A stretch of 64,000 bases of DNA from Sciurus carolinensis (GCF_902686445.1 NW_025920105.1:930001-994000), one strand, 5' to 3'. Counted from the first letter of the stretch, positions 23,106-35,140 are shown. The notes: a model not told the origin generated them from the sequence alone. Program-made: numbers and translations.

Positions 23106-25615
23106 AGTCAGCAGGGTCAATAAATTCCTTCATATCTTGTTAATGAGTTATTGCTAAGTGACAACCTCACTGTCACCAAAACCAGGGATGACTAAAAGGA
23201 GAAGGATGAGTTCCCAGTACAGAGTAAAGCATTCAGGGTTGTAGAGAGTTTTGTTGCTCACAACTCCAGTCCCTGCAGAAGGAAGGGAACTGAAAAGATT
23301 GTGTGTTTGGCAACTTCTGGCCCCCAGCTCCACACACATGGATGGCCCAGCTGTAGGGCCCTACTTTTGCAGTCAGGTTCTGTAGCTCAGGCAAGACAGG
23401 GCCAGGAGAGACAGAAGCTTCCAGTCCACAGTGGAAGCTGTCTGCAGAGAAGATACCTGAGCAACTGAAAGAAATGAAGAGAGAACACCCAGGCTTGATG
23501 CTCTGCCATGAATGTCCCTGAGAACTAGTCTGAGATTTCAGTCCTGCAGATTTTTTGAGGAAACACACACATCACACACATGCACTACTTCTGGAATGTG
23601 GATTGAGGTGACTCAGGTACCTTTGGAATCTGCATAGGTGCTGTGGATACTATTGACTACCTATTCAGAATTTAAGACTTCATCCTCAATGGCCCTTGAC
23701 TTTTCAGGAGCCCCATTTCTGAGTCATCCTGGGGAACATTAATCAGGAAAGTTTTTCTCACCCCATACAAGAGACTCATCATTTTGATGGTTGGTCAAGA
23801 ATACAAAGTTGAAGCAGTTGAATTCAAGAAGGCTTGAGAAGGGGCTTGTCCATGGTTCCCAGGAAGTCTCTTGCTTGCTCTCCAGAGAAAGCCCATAAAT
23901 GTGAACTGATTTATCCCACCAGAGAGGAGTGACCTCCAACACCCAGGAGGAATGCCAGTCTGGAGATATAGATCACACAATGAGCAGGGCAGAGTTGGAG
24001 GAACCTGACCCTTGAAGACTCAGGATTGCCAGATCCCCTCTAGACTGACAGAAGTCAATGTATTTCATAAGTGTTGAAGGCAATTGCAGCATGAATTTTT
24101 TATCTGTACCTACCAGCATCCCAAGACAGTCTGCATGGTGCTTTGCAGAACTGTGAGCTGATTTTTGTTTTATCCCACACTTTTTAACAAGCACAAAGTT
24201 CAAATCATGCTGGGGAGGTACCAAATATCTCACCATCACCAAAAGGGCCACAAAAGGGATAATATTCCCCCTAAGGGGAAGGTGATTAGTTCCTGGGTGG
24301 TGTTTTGAAAACTAAAATATTCCCCAAAATGACTCAATGAAGAGTCAAAAGTGCCTTTCAAAATTTCAAAGTTGAGATACTTCTGTTCTCCAGTTGTTGG
24401 GGCATTCTGTCACCTGGGGCCTCTTTGCAGAGTCACTTAGAAGGATCCTTCACCTGGCACCTGGTGCCATTCTGGTGGCCTAACTCTGCAGGATAAATGC
24501 CTGGGAAGTAATAGTGACTTTTTTTCTTGATGCCTGCATGTGAATGTAGATAAGCTGAACCCAAGACACAGGAAAGACAACTCCCCCACCTCTCCAGGCT
24601 TCAAGAATCTTTACCAAATCAACTCTCCAGAATCACAAACATGAACATTATCTTTGATGATGAGAATCCTGGGGTGTACCAGGCATGGATCCAAGGTATG
24701 AACTGAGCTTGAGCACAGAACACTGGCCTCTCTTCATGTTACATGAGAACACTCTGTGATGACCCAATGCCTCTTGGACCTTCCTGGTCCCCAGTGGAAG
24801 TCTGCTCTTCCCTGTAGTACAGTATTGTAAACATGTAACCTGAGCAGTGGCCTGGCTTTCTCATTAAAATGATTGGTTCTCACTCCATATATAAACTATT
24901 TCACTTCCTGAATAAATTGAGTCTGCATCACAGAACCTGGCTCCCTGTGTCTGAGTTAAGGGGCACCGTCACACTCACTCCCTTCCCAAGAGGCCAACCC
25001 ATGTTTGACAACACTTTTGAGTGTTTCAGATCTGAAAGCCAGACTCAGAGGGTTCCTTGCTTCCTTTTGAGTTATTTTAAAGATTAACATTCATACCCTA
25101 TCCCTGTTTTCAGTTGAACATTTACACTGAATATAATCCATATGAATGGATTTTTTTAAGAGAAAATGTGCCTTTGATGTGAAGTTTGGTCTGATAGATC
25201 CCTCACCCCCACTGCCCAGCACACAGCACCAGACTCCCACATGAAAAGGTAGAGACTGTTCCATATAAATGCAAAGTGTACCAGATGCTAGGATTATCCA
25301 TGCTGCCCTTGAGTAGCAATAGCTGCTTGCAAGTTGGCAGGATATGGCAGAGAGTCCCTGAAGCAAATCCACGACACCAACATGCTCCAGCACAGGGCTC
25401 TGAAATCCACCTTCACTCAATAATTTCATGCTCCAGGGCAGAGTAGAAACAGCTCCATGAATGTAATTCTCATTTTAATAACAATTTTCTTAACCTTCAC
25501 ATACCCTCTGACAGCATTTTTTCCACCACAATTTAAAAATTTAAAACACTCAATTCCTTTAATGTGAAGCCTTAATATTTTCTTTACTATCATGACTTTG
25601 CCATTAGCAGAGCTA
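23106..25615. other. DNA without recognised gene
   Basis: About 2.5 kb of unremarkable sequence. No exon, RNA gene or mobile element could be supported. Confidence 0.35.
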
Positions 25616-25670
25616 TTTTATATTATTATCATTTATTATTATTATTAGTAGTAGTAATAGTATCATTTTT
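25616..25670. repeat. (TTA)n / (GTA)n microsatellite
   Basis: ATTATT repeats grading into GTAGTAGTA. Confidence 0.9.
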
Positions 25671-27430
25671 GGTCTCATGATCATTTGTGAAGTCTTCTCT
25701 GGCCAGATTGCACTTTTTAAAATCAAAATTCTTTGTTGATTCCACTTTCCCTCAGTGCAGCCATCTCAATAATGTAGGTCCCTTGGATGCTTCTCAGATG
25801 AGCTCGGGTGTATTTCATCATCTCTGCAGATTACAAGATGATTTTCCTTCTCTAAGGTTTTGTAGACCTGAGACATATGCACCTCTTTCAGAACATGCTG
25901 CAGGACTCAGTGGGCGAGGCTGGTTTAGGACAGAGGAAAAGTCCACTAATTGGTGGAATTGACAGGCTGACTGGCATCATCCCAAAGAGAAGTTTTAAGT
26001 ATGCTGGTGGCTGCAGGTACAAAACCTAAAAGGAGTTTGTACTGGGATATTCCTCTTGTTAGCTAAATCACATCAGTGACTCAGGAGTATCTATTCAGAT
26101 GATGCGAAATCATGAATATCTGGTTCAGTTGCTTCAGAAAAAAAAATATGGGTTCATTTGTGATATAAATTGACATGCTAGGGATTTTTTTAAGTAGGCT
26201 ATGATTCTAATCTAGTACTTTAAAGGATAGCCTTGGCTTAGCAGTCAGGAAATAAGAGACATTAGGTCAGATTTTAATTCCCATGAAAACAGTGATTCCA
26301 TCTTTATTTATAATGTTGGTGTTTTGTTCTTTGCACACTTTCTCACATTGGTTTTGATGTTTAAATGATTGCACAAAAACAGTATTTATCTGGATTTGTG
26401 GCAACTCCCACCTCAAAGAGCCTCATACCCAGGACACATACCTCAGTGGGCCCACCTTAGCCCCAGCTCGAAGCACCTGGCATCCAGGGGGGTGGTGAGA
26501 TTTGGTGTCCTGCCTGAGAACAGGGGTTTCAGAGTTCTCCATCTTGCTCTCATTAGAGAAGGTGCATCTGAAGAATCTGAAGCTGGCCCAGGCACCCCAT
26601 ACTCTCATGACATCAGAACTGTGGCAGAGGAACACTGTCAGTGTCATGGGCTCCAGCTACCTTCCTGTCCTGCCTCTCCCTCTCTATGGGGCCTGTTCTA
26701 CACCTTCAGAATCAGCCCACCTTAGAACAGCTGCTACTAGAAAGTACCTTGTGCCAGGCTCTTGTAGAGAAACATCCAGGAGCCCAGTGTCATCCTTGGG
26801 TGCCAGCTAAAGTGCCCATGGGGTCATGGGTGAGGGGACAATGTCTGGAATATCTACATTTCCCCACCCCTATCTTTCTCTATAGGTGCTTGGAGCTGGT
26901 TATTATAGCAGCAAAATATCCTTTAAGTCACCCAGCCAATCTTTCCTTCTTTGCCACCAGCTATGGGAACAACATGGATGTGGCAACTGGGAGTCCCACA
27001 CTTGTCTCAGTGGCCATGCATGTAGTGCTTGACCCTTGAAGTGCAATGTCTTTGTACACTCCTGGAACACAGGAGGACAGAAGGCTATGAGCAGGTGTTC
27101 TGGCATCTCCTGCTCCCTACCTCACACCCTGGGAGGCTGTCAAGGGACAGTTTCTCTTATGGAGCCATCCTGGCTCCAAGACATAGTGCAGATAAACCTG
27201 CTTAGTGCACCTACTTAGATACATGCTGTGTGGGCTCCCGGTAGAGTCTCATCACTCCCTAGCCCCTGGCCTTCTTGTCTAGTTGGTCTGTTTCCAGTTT
27301 GTTCCTTGGAAAAACCCATGGGAGTCCCCAAAGGGCTCACCCTGCACCTCTCCTTTGAGCAGGTCAGTGAAGATAATGGAGTCAACCCAAACAAAAAATA
27401 TCAATTAGAATGCAAATGGCATGCAAATGG
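25671..27430. other. DNA without recognised gene
   Basis: The 132-residue frame at 26,641-27,039 and the 118-residue frame at 26,369-26,725 overlap in different frames and show no motif. No repeat family recognised. Confidence 0.35.
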
Positions 27431-27770
27431 GACCAGCTGGATTATTGTTACCTACTGCTGCAAACTCAGTGGCTTCTAAAACACACATGTCATCTGGAGG
27501 CCGAGGGTCTGCATCCCTCTGGAGGCTGAGGATGCTCTGTCCCTGGCTTTTCCTGAGATCCTGTACCTTCCTCCACCTTCCAGCCAGCAATGGCACCACT
27601 CTACCCCTACTTCAGTGTCACTTTGCCTCTGACACAGGTCCTCCTGGCTGCTCCAGGCAAGGTCCTTGTGGTCCTTGGACCCACCTGGTTGTCCAGGATC
27701 ACCTCCCTATCTCAGGTCCCTCAGCCATTCACTTCTGCACACATTAGGAAATAAAATCACAGATCTGGAG
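27430..27770 (+). mobile_element. Ancient interspersed repeat, family unresolved
   Basis: Phrases ACTCAGTGGCTTCTAAAAC, TGTCATCTGGAGGCCGAGG and CTTTTCCTGAGATCC resemble a widespread old mammalian repeat ('...AGTGGCTTAAAACA...TCTGGAGGC...'). I cannot name the family with confidence. Noncoding. Confidence 0.4.
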
Positions 27771-29589
27771 CATGAGGATGTGGATGTCTTGAGGGACCAT
27801 TATCTATCTACCACACATGGTAAGAGTGGAAAAAAGGTTTGGAAGTTTGGAAACACTGTCCTAAATTGAAAAATATAAAATTATGTGTCTTGGTGTTGCC
27901 TGGGCCCCATCTGCCAGCCTGGCTTTTCCGGCTGCCTGACACATCCCCCTCTGGACAGGGGACCTCACCAATGGCCCTCTCTGTCCCATGCCATTTTCTG
28001 CTCATAGGTAGACAGTGTGGGCACACACACATGAGTGCTCACACACACAGGCACACTGAGGCCTGACTCCCTTACACACAACAGCCTCTTTAGACAGAAA
28101 GCCTTTTGGCAACAAGAACAGAAACCCAAATGGAAGAGAAATAAGCAGAAGAGGACACTATGAGACCCATACAAAAAATCAGGAGACTGGAAGAGTGGCA
28201 TTAATAGAGGCAGTTTTGCCCTCAGGAACACTTGGCAACAGTTGGAGACATGCTCATTTCTGTGATGGATGACTGGACTGTGATATGCCATCAATATTTA
28301 ATTGAACACCTTATAATACTCAGAACAGCCACCACTACAAAGAATTACTCAGCCAAACTGGTAACAGTTCCAAAATCAGAAAACCTGTGCTAAGAGTTCT
28401 GGTTTCAGACATGGCTGAATCCAGCAGTTCATCTTCTACCTACAAGGCTCCATTTATCTCCATTTATTGACTCCCTTTTTCTCTACACTGACCTCACACA
28501 CAAGCAGAAACTCTGCTCTGTGACTGGCTCATTTCCCAGCAGAAACCAGTCCATTGAAAAGAGAGGTGTTCTTTCCAATAAATCAATCAAGTCTGGATAC
28601 TAAGTCTCTTTTGCTGTCCAGGAATCACTCTGACCTGTGGGAGCAGAGGTGGATGGGGAGAGAACACTCTGACTGCCAGTCAAGCTCTGAGACCAGTTTG
28701 AGGACTGGAGGCCAACCATGTCTTCTCCTCATGTGTATCAAAAAGGTGAGGACCATTTTCCTAAAATAAAACAGAGGCAGTGTGATGAGCAAAAGGTGGA
28801 TGGGGCACTGGGTGGGTAGACACAAGCAGCAGCCACCCCATGTGATTGTGAAGTAGAGGCAGGGAAGTATTGACCCACAGAGGAAGAAAGAATGAACCCA
28901 AAGATAAGAAGGAATGCAGTGGAGATTATGTTATGCCTGCCAGGAAGAAGGTACCATGAAGGAATTATGGACATATTCCTTTTCTCTTTCTTTCTTCTTT
29001 TTTTTTTAATTAGGTTGGGGAAATAATTATAAATACATCCACCATAAAAGCACCTTTCACATATTCAGTGAATACAAATAAATGTGAGCTCCCCAAAGTG
29101 TCTCTGCAAACAAAAGGACTACAGGAATTACCAACCAAATGCCAGAGGTATTAACCACATGTCTCCCTATGGTCCCATTTCCATAAAGAGTTCATGCTTT
29201 TTTTTAACCTGTGTTTAAAGATTAAGATTTCCATATGGTGCCTAAATTCATTAACAAAGAAGAGGAATGTGATATGGTAGTAACCATGTCCTGTGACACA
29301 TGATCCAAAGGTCTGAGGCTGTTCATCTGATGCAGGTCCAGATGATTCATTTCACTAAGTCTTTCCTCTCCTGATAATCAGAGCTGGTAACAGCCAGCAG
29401 AGTCCCTGGCTTGCAGAGCTGATGGAGATGCCTCAGAAGGTTGGAACTGCTCCCCAGGTAGAGAGATGGGCAGGCTCACCTGTCTCCTGAGCTCAGGGTT
29501 GGACTCAGGGGACAAAGACATCATTCCCTTCTCTTTCTGTCCCCCTGGAGAGTTTGCAAGTGTTCCCCTGACTCCATCCCCCATCACTA
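27771..29589. other. DNA without recognised gene
   Basis: Contains a short CACACACA-rich patch at about 28,021-28,055 and a T-rich run near 28,998-29,008. No exon recognised. Confidence 0.35.
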
Positions 29590-29735
29590 ACCCTGATCCC
29601 TGCACTCACTTGCTCCAACCTGGTCCTCCAGATATCAGGGCCTGTGCTTTGCTGTTTCCTCCATACAGCGCACTGTTCCCTCAGATCCACCATGCAGTGT
29701 CTTTTGCTCCTTCAGGACTCACATACTCAGAGGGA
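29590..29735 (+). mobile_element. L2 LINE fragment
   Basis: ATCAGGGCCTGTGCTTTGCTG, followed by ACTGTTCCCTC and CTCCTTCAGGACTCA, follows the L2 segment characterised by CAGGGCCTTTGCACTTGCTG. Ancient fossil. Confidence 0.6.
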
Positions 29736-30625
29736 CCCTCTTGGATCACCCCAATGGGACAGACACCTGGCCCCATGACCATTGTTCCCACCACCAATTA
29801 GTTTCCTTTCCACAACCTGTTGGTCTGTTTCCTGGACACTGTCACCTCAGAGACCTGGACCTAGGGGAACAAATGGATGTTGTTTTCTGCCAGGTCTGGG
29901 CAGTCAGCATGGCAGCTGTGACCACAGTTGGTCCATCAGTGCTTGGGCACTGAATGATTGGACAGGTACAGACGTGGAAAATTAAGGTGATGGTTTCTAG
30001 CATTTGATTGGTTCCATTTTTCTTGTACATAAGGTGGGACTAACCAGGAAGCAAAGGTGCCTGGACATTCCAAAGGAGCATTGCATGCTCTGGTCAGACA
30101 TAAGCTACATGAGTCCCTCCTGTCTGTCTGGCATTCTGCACAATTGTGGATAAATCATTCTGCTTCACATGGTCCCAGGTATTTGAAATGCATTTCTTTC
30201 AAACAAGTGTTAATGTAAACAGAGACCTTATACAAATAACAAATGCACATTTGCCTGGCCATGCACACTCTGCACATGACCCGGCAATCAACCTATGAGG
30301 AGCCAGGATGCAAAGAATTGTGTCAAGGGGGCTGGATTATTACCCCCATACTTACACCTTGTATCTACCAGTGTTTGGAAATGGGTGGTTCCCAGCAAGG
30401 ATGACTTTGGGATGACCTGCTTCTGGTGACCAGGGACATTTCCTGGGGCTTGGTTCTCATCAGCAAAGTCTCTGAGCAGTGAGGATATGTGACTGGTCCT
30501 GAAGGGGACTTTGGGGAGACCTCACAGCCAAGTCCAAGCCATGGGTCTCTCTCCCCTGGACCATTGCAAAACCTTCCCAGCAGCCTAGTTACCAACTAGA
30601 GTAAAAGGACAACTGGAGAAGTTTT
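29736..30625. other. DNA without recognised gene
   Basis: No supported exon or repeat. Frames are short and overlap. Confidence 0.35.
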
Positions 30626-30735
30626 GGTCAGCTTCTGTCACTCTGCTCAGAACACTCCATGGCTCCCACCTACTCAGAGGAAAATCCAGGTCTTATAGTC
30701 ACCAGACCTGTGATCCTATGACCTCTCTGATCATC
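30626..30735 (+). mobile_element. L2 LINE fragment
   Basis: CTGCTCAGAACACTCCATGGC followed by CTCAGAGGAAAATCCAGGTC matches the L2 segment with 'CTCCAATGGCTCCC...AGAATAAAATCCAAA'. Probably a companion piece of the fragment about 1 kb upstream. Confidence 0.5.
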
Positions 30736-30769
30736 AAATTCCTTCTGTTTCCTGCAACCCGTACCTCTG

Positions 30770-30960
30770 TGACAGTACAGGCCAGAGTACTTTGCAGATG
30801 TGGTTACATAAAGGATCTTGAGATAGAAAGATGGTCCTGGATAAGCCAGGTGGCCCAATGTCACCAGAGGGTCCCCATCTGTGGGACATGATGACAGAGG
30901 CATAGCCCAAGAAGTGCCCTGAGACCCCAACACCACGAGGGCCACAAGGGGATTAGGAAT
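30770..30960 (+). mobile_element. Ancient interspersed repeat, family unresolved
   Basis: CTTTGCAGATGTGGTTACAT, AGGATCTTGAGATAGAAAGA and GGTGGCCCAATGTCACCAGA follow a well-known old mammalian repeat ('GCAGATGTGATTAAG...ATCTTGAGATGGGGAGA...CCCAATGTAATCAC'). The family name is not assigned here. Confidence 0.5.
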
Positions 30961-31440
30961 GAGAGTTCAGTCCTACTATACCACATCCCATACAGGGGGA
31001 GCAGACCCTGCCTCCAGAAACAGCAAGGGACTTGTACTGACCCCCAGCTTACAGTCACTGGTTGGGGCAGACATAGAAAGTTACCACACCCTCCTGTGTC
31101 CCTGTCCCTGTCCTTTTCATCTCTGAACTGAGGACAACCCTCCTGGAGGTCCATCTTGCAGCACTTCCTGAACACCTTCTCTGTGGCATAGGATGGCAAA
31201 AGCAGTCATCTGCTCTGTGATGTGGATGGGTGATGTGCCACCTCTGGAGGCAGGATGGAGGCCCCATAAAGATGGCATCTTTCATGAGTCCCCAGGATGA
31301 GCCAGAGCTGGATGCATTGAGAGCAGGTGGTCACAGTGCAAGTACAGAAGAGTCACGGGGCACTGGGAAGGAAGGCAGCCAGGCCACTCTATTGTGGCAA
31401 GGCACAAATGGCCAGTATGTAGCTAATTTACTGCATTAAG
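30961..31440. other. End of the GC-moderate region
   Basis: No exon recognised; frames on the minus strand (30,861-31,285) overlap without motifs. Composition falls sharply after about 31,440. Confidence 0.35.
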
Positions 31441-31656
31441 TTTCCTCTTTCTTAAAGATGACCAAGATGAAGCAATCAGCAAGAGCTGCTCTGGTTTGAC
31501 CTAAGGCATAGTCACTGTGTTCTAACTTTCCAGTAGTCTGCTTTCAAAAAATTTACTTTACATTATCAACATGGAAGTGTGGTTGCTTGAAGTGCCAAGC
31601 CTACCAGGAAAACTGGAGCAGGATTTGCTCTTGGGCTCCACCTTGGGTGCCAAATT
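31441..31656 (-). mobile_element. Endogenous retrovirus leader with primer-binding site
   Basis: On the minus strand the word TGGCACCCAAGGTGG (plus-strand 31,638-31,652) lies just outside an LTR-like end. It closely resembles the lysine-tRNA primer-binding site of class II (betaretrovirus-like) endogenous retroviruses. In minus-strand reading, the leader extends to lower coordinates, but no gag frame is recognisable. The call is by motif and position only. Confidence 0.5.
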
Positions 31657-32000
31657 TGTTGCAGAAATCTCAGTCATTCTCTCCAATGTCAATTGAATCA
31701 CAAGGACAGAGGTTTGAGAAAAAATAAATTGTATTGTTTGCTAGCAGAGGAGGAACACAGGAGACTTCTGTCTCAAAGGCTTTGCTTCTCTCCATCAGGA
31801 GAAACATGGGGATTTTAAGAGTCCTTCAAATTCTTACAGATATGCCTAGGTTTAGATTTTATAGGATATGTACCATATTAGTATGAACAACCAGATAACA
31901 GCAAGTTAAGCAGTATTTGGTGCTCTAGTATGAAGAGAATATCAGTACTGAAAGATCACAGGGGAGTTTTTATATTAGATTTAGAGACCACATTTTCCAT
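31657..32000 (-). mobile_element. LTR remnant (class II ERV-like), outer edge unclear
   Basis: Plus-strand TGTTGCAGAAATC at 31,657 would be the complemented 3' end (…TGCAACA) of an LTR, directly beside the primer-binding-site motif. The LTR should extend to higher coordinates; its other edge is not visible and may lie before or within the 31-bp minisatellite. No TATA box is certain. Confidence 0.4.
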
Positions 32001-32129
32001 GTTATACAAATTATTAGGGACTCAGTGAAACCATTAATTTTGGATGCAAAATGATTGAAAATATATGAGTATTAAAATCCACAGGACTTCTACTATACTA
32101 GATATAAATACTAATGTATGGATATTGTG

Positions 32130-32375
32130 TTAATATTAAAGGCCACAGTGATATTATGATATTATGTGAGTGTCAGCAGACACACTAAGGGTATTATGTG
32201 AGTATATTTAGTTACAATGAGGTATCATTAGAATGTCAAGGTTGACAGTGAGAATATTATGTGAGAATCAGAGACCAAGTGAGAATATTATGCAAGTGTC
32301 AGAGGCCAGAGAGGGTATCATGTGAGTCTCTTTGGTCAGAGAATATTTCATGAATGCATGAGGTTAAGTGAGTAG
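32130..32375 (+). repeat. 31-bp minisatellite, left arm
   Basis: The landmark ATTATGTGAG (or variants) recurs at 32,161, 32,193, 32,224, 32,256, 32,287 and 32,317 (steps 32, 31, 32, 31, 30). Units read roughly GAGAATATTATGTGAG followed by TGTCAGAGGCCAAGT. About eight units can be followed. The array to the right carries the same unit in reverse complement. Confidence 0.8.
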
Positions 32376-32589
32376 GTTTTGGATTTTGTTTTGGTGAATA
32401 TTTATGATGTGTGAAAAAGCATGATACTGACTAATACCTCAATCACACAAAAGGGAATGTTGTGTATGTATATTCATGACATGGAGGGACATGTCAAACT
32501 AAACTCATTGCAAATAGATAACTTTGTTCCTTGTGTGCATTTTTATTTTTTCTGTAATGCACACATTAAATTTAAAAAATCAATGGTCT
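32376..32589. other. Spacer between opposed minisatellite arms
   Basis: About 215 bases of AT-rich DNA without the unit, including a TTTTTATTTTTTCTGTAATG stretch. No coding content. Confidence 0.5.
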
Positions 32590-32985
32590 CTAATACATGA
32601 ATAGTATCCTCAATGCAACCTCTGAAATGTACATGATACCCTCAGTTGACCCCTGAAACTGACATGGTACTCTCACTGTGACCTCTGACACATAAAGCCT
32701 TTACTTGGATTCTGTTGTTAATATAATCTTTTCTGTAGCCTCTGACACACTCACTCTGGGAGCTAACACTCACATAAAATCTCTATCCTGACTAATCACA
32801 CTCACATAGTAGTTTTATGATATCTGACACTCAGGTAAATAATGTTACTATAGGCCCTTTTACATAATATTCTCACTTGGCCTCTAACACTCACAAAATA
32901 TCTGCACTGTAGCATAAATACTCACAAAATGCCCTCCTTGTGTTTCCTTATATTCACATATAATCCTCACTTGAACTCTTTAAAA
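32590..32985 (-). repeat. 31-bp minisatellite, right arm (inverted)
   Basis: ACACTCAC-type landmarks at 32,766, 32,798, 32,827, 32,887, 32,918 and 32,950 are spaced 32, 29, 60 (two units), 31 and 32 bases. Words such as ATATTCTCACTTGGCCTCT and ACACTCACATAA are reverse complements of the left-arm unit. About twelve diverged units. Together with the left arm it could form a large imperfect foldback. Confidence 0.8.
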
Positions 32986-33563
32986 AACTATTTTTGGTTG
33001 TTTTTGTTCATCTGTTTCACTTAGTAATTCAACTTTTATTAAATGGAGCACCATCAATTTAAAGCTGGGACTGTGTGAAACTAAAGATAATAGTAGCATG
33101 CTATCAAGCACACTCACAAAATGCAACTATTTTATGTCTTCATATACAGCTACCCTTACTGCACATAAAGATTGCCTCTTGCTAGTGACAGTGGAAAATG
33201 ACATAGTAGATTTCTGTTTGCTGTGTGTGTCAAGGGTCTCTGGAAGAGTCCACTAGACCCTAGTATAAACATACCTCAAAGATATTGTGGATTTGGTTTC
33301 AGTCCAGTGCAATAGTATGAACAGCACATCAATGAAAGTCACACAGGTTGTTTTTATAATTTTTCCATATAAAATAAGAGTTTACACTATATTGCACAGT
33401 GTAATTGTGCAATGACCTTATGTCTTAAAGAAATATGTACCATAAATAAAAAACTCTATCTAAAACTTGTAGCAATCATCTGAGATGCTTGATAAATGGA
33501 TTTGATAGATTTGCTTGAGGAAGGTTTTACAATCATCCAAAGAGTAAATAAGTACAATATCTT
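32986..33563. other. AT-rich DNA flanking the L1 insertion
   Basis: No recognised gene or repeat. The last bases before the L1 are CTT, followed by the 5' copy of the target-site duplication. Confidence 0.4.
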
Positions 33564-33577
33564 AGAAGCACTATAGA
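33564..33577. repeat. 5' target-site duplication of L1
   Basis: AGAAGCACTATAGA is repeated exactly at 40,283-40,296 behind the L1 A-rich tail. The top-strand context CTT/AGAAG fits the L1 endonuclease preference (TT/AAAA on this strand) with one mismatch. Confidence 0.95.
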
Positions 33578-35140
33578 GGGGGTTTTCAAGATGGCGGAAT
33601 AGAGGGCGGCTGCATTTCACGTTGCTCCAGGACACAAGATTTAAAAGAGGAGATAGTGAGAGACTTGGGACAAACTCAAAGCCGCTGGGTGAGTCTCTCC
33701 AATTGGGGAGGTGTCCCGGATGGGGTGGTAGCCCCGGAATGCAGGGAACTTTGTGAAGTAGAGTTGCTTGGCGAGATGCCCCTCCCCCCACTGAAGCGGT
33801 AAACATGGACCACTAGGATCATTGTAGAGGAGGCCGTTCAGCACAGCGCTTGGACTTGGAGCGACCACTGGGGTTCCGGGCGGCTGCCTGAGGAGGAGCT
33901 GCGTGGTGAGCTGTTTGAACTCAGAGCGACCACTTCTGAACACTGGGGGCTTGCCCGGAGGAAGAGGAGGAGCATGGTGGGTCGCTTGGTCTAGGAGTGA
34001 CTACATCAAAGCCACAGGCAGTTGCCAGAGGAGGAGCTGCATGGCAAGCTGTTTGAACTCAGAACAACCACTTCTGAACACCGGGGGGTTGCCCAGAAGA
34101 GGAGAAGCGCAGTGGGTCACTTGGTCTAGGAGTGACTGCATCAGAGCCACAGGCGGTTGCCAGAGAAGGAGGCAAGTGGTGAGTTTATTGGACTCAAAGT
34201 GACCGCTCCTGAACACCGGTGGCCTGCCTGGAGGAGTGCAGTGGGTCACTTGGTCTCGGAGTCACCTCTCCAGAACACCCGGGGGGCTATCCCAAGGAGG
34301 AGGAAGAGGAACAGGGTGGGTCACTTGGACTCGGAGTGACTGCCTAGTTCTACAGGCGGTTGGCAGGAGAAGGACACGTGAAGTGAGTTGCTTGGACTCC
34401 TAGTGACTGCGTCGGAAACCGGGTGGCTGTCTGGAGGAGGAGGTGTGTGGCGGGTCTCTGGGTCTTGGAGCTATTGTACGGGGCTCCAGGTGGTGGCTCA
34501 GAGGAGGGGCCACATAGCCAGGTGATTAGGTGCAGAGCAGGGTCCCAGGACCTAGGTGGCTTCTTGCTGGAAGAGCCACACAGAGACACGCCTAGGAGTG
34601 GAGCGAAGTTTCCAGGACTGCGGGCAGATTATCTGAGGAGAGGCAGCGTTAGGAGACTCGCCTGCGAAGGGTGAGGCTCCCAGGCCCAGGAGGTAGGACA
34701 GGACCCTGGGAACTTTGCAGAGGAAGACAGCCCAGCCCATGCGGTAGTTGCACATTGAGGAGAACCTCTAGGAGGGTAACTGACAAGAGAGACCTCCCCA
34801 CTGGGTGAGTCTTCCCTGCTGGGTGAGGTTTCCCCACAGGAATGGTAAAACCAGAGACACAGGCACAAACAGACCTTGCCTCAGCCCGCAGCCTAGTTCC
34901 CCTTTGGATAACCATTGGTCAACAAGTGGAGGCACCTCTGCCCACTAGCAGGGAATATACCCCACTGAGGTTCACCACCCCTAGAGAGGCAGCTTCTTCA
35001 TGGAGCTCCGCATTATCAACTTCCTCCAAGACTGCAGGCTACTGAAGGATAAGAGGGGATATACTAGCAATCTTCAGGGACATTATAAGTCAATAGAGGA
35101 AATCTGCAATATCTTAATGACCCACTGATTCCTGAACAAT
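33578..35140 (+). promoter_or_regulatory. L1 5' UTR / internal promoter region
   Basis: Non-coding GC-rich leader of about 1.56 kb between the L1 5' end and the ORF1 start. In mammalian L1s this region carries an internal RNA polymerase II promoter. The first 26 bases hold CAAGATGGCGG, which contains the AAGATGGC core bound by YY1 in human L1; the YY1 role here is inferred. The middle part is built of about 68-bp monomers. Confidence 0.8.
33832..34580 (+). repeat. L1 promoter monomers, about 68 bp, about 10-11 units
   Basis: Successive units of 65-75 bases share TTGGACTCGGAGTGAC, then CAGAACACCGGGGG and TTGCCCGGAGGAGGA-type phrases. Unit starts fall near 33,832, 33,898, 33,969, 34,036, 34,104, 34,171, 34,236, 34,311, 34,379, 34,444 and 34,511. 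Alternate units are more alike (for example GCTGTTTGAACTCAG at 33,910 and 34,048), giving a higher-order period of about 137 bases. The last units are the most diverged. The layout is analogous to monomeric promoters of mouse L1, though unit size and sequence differ. Confidence 0.8.
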
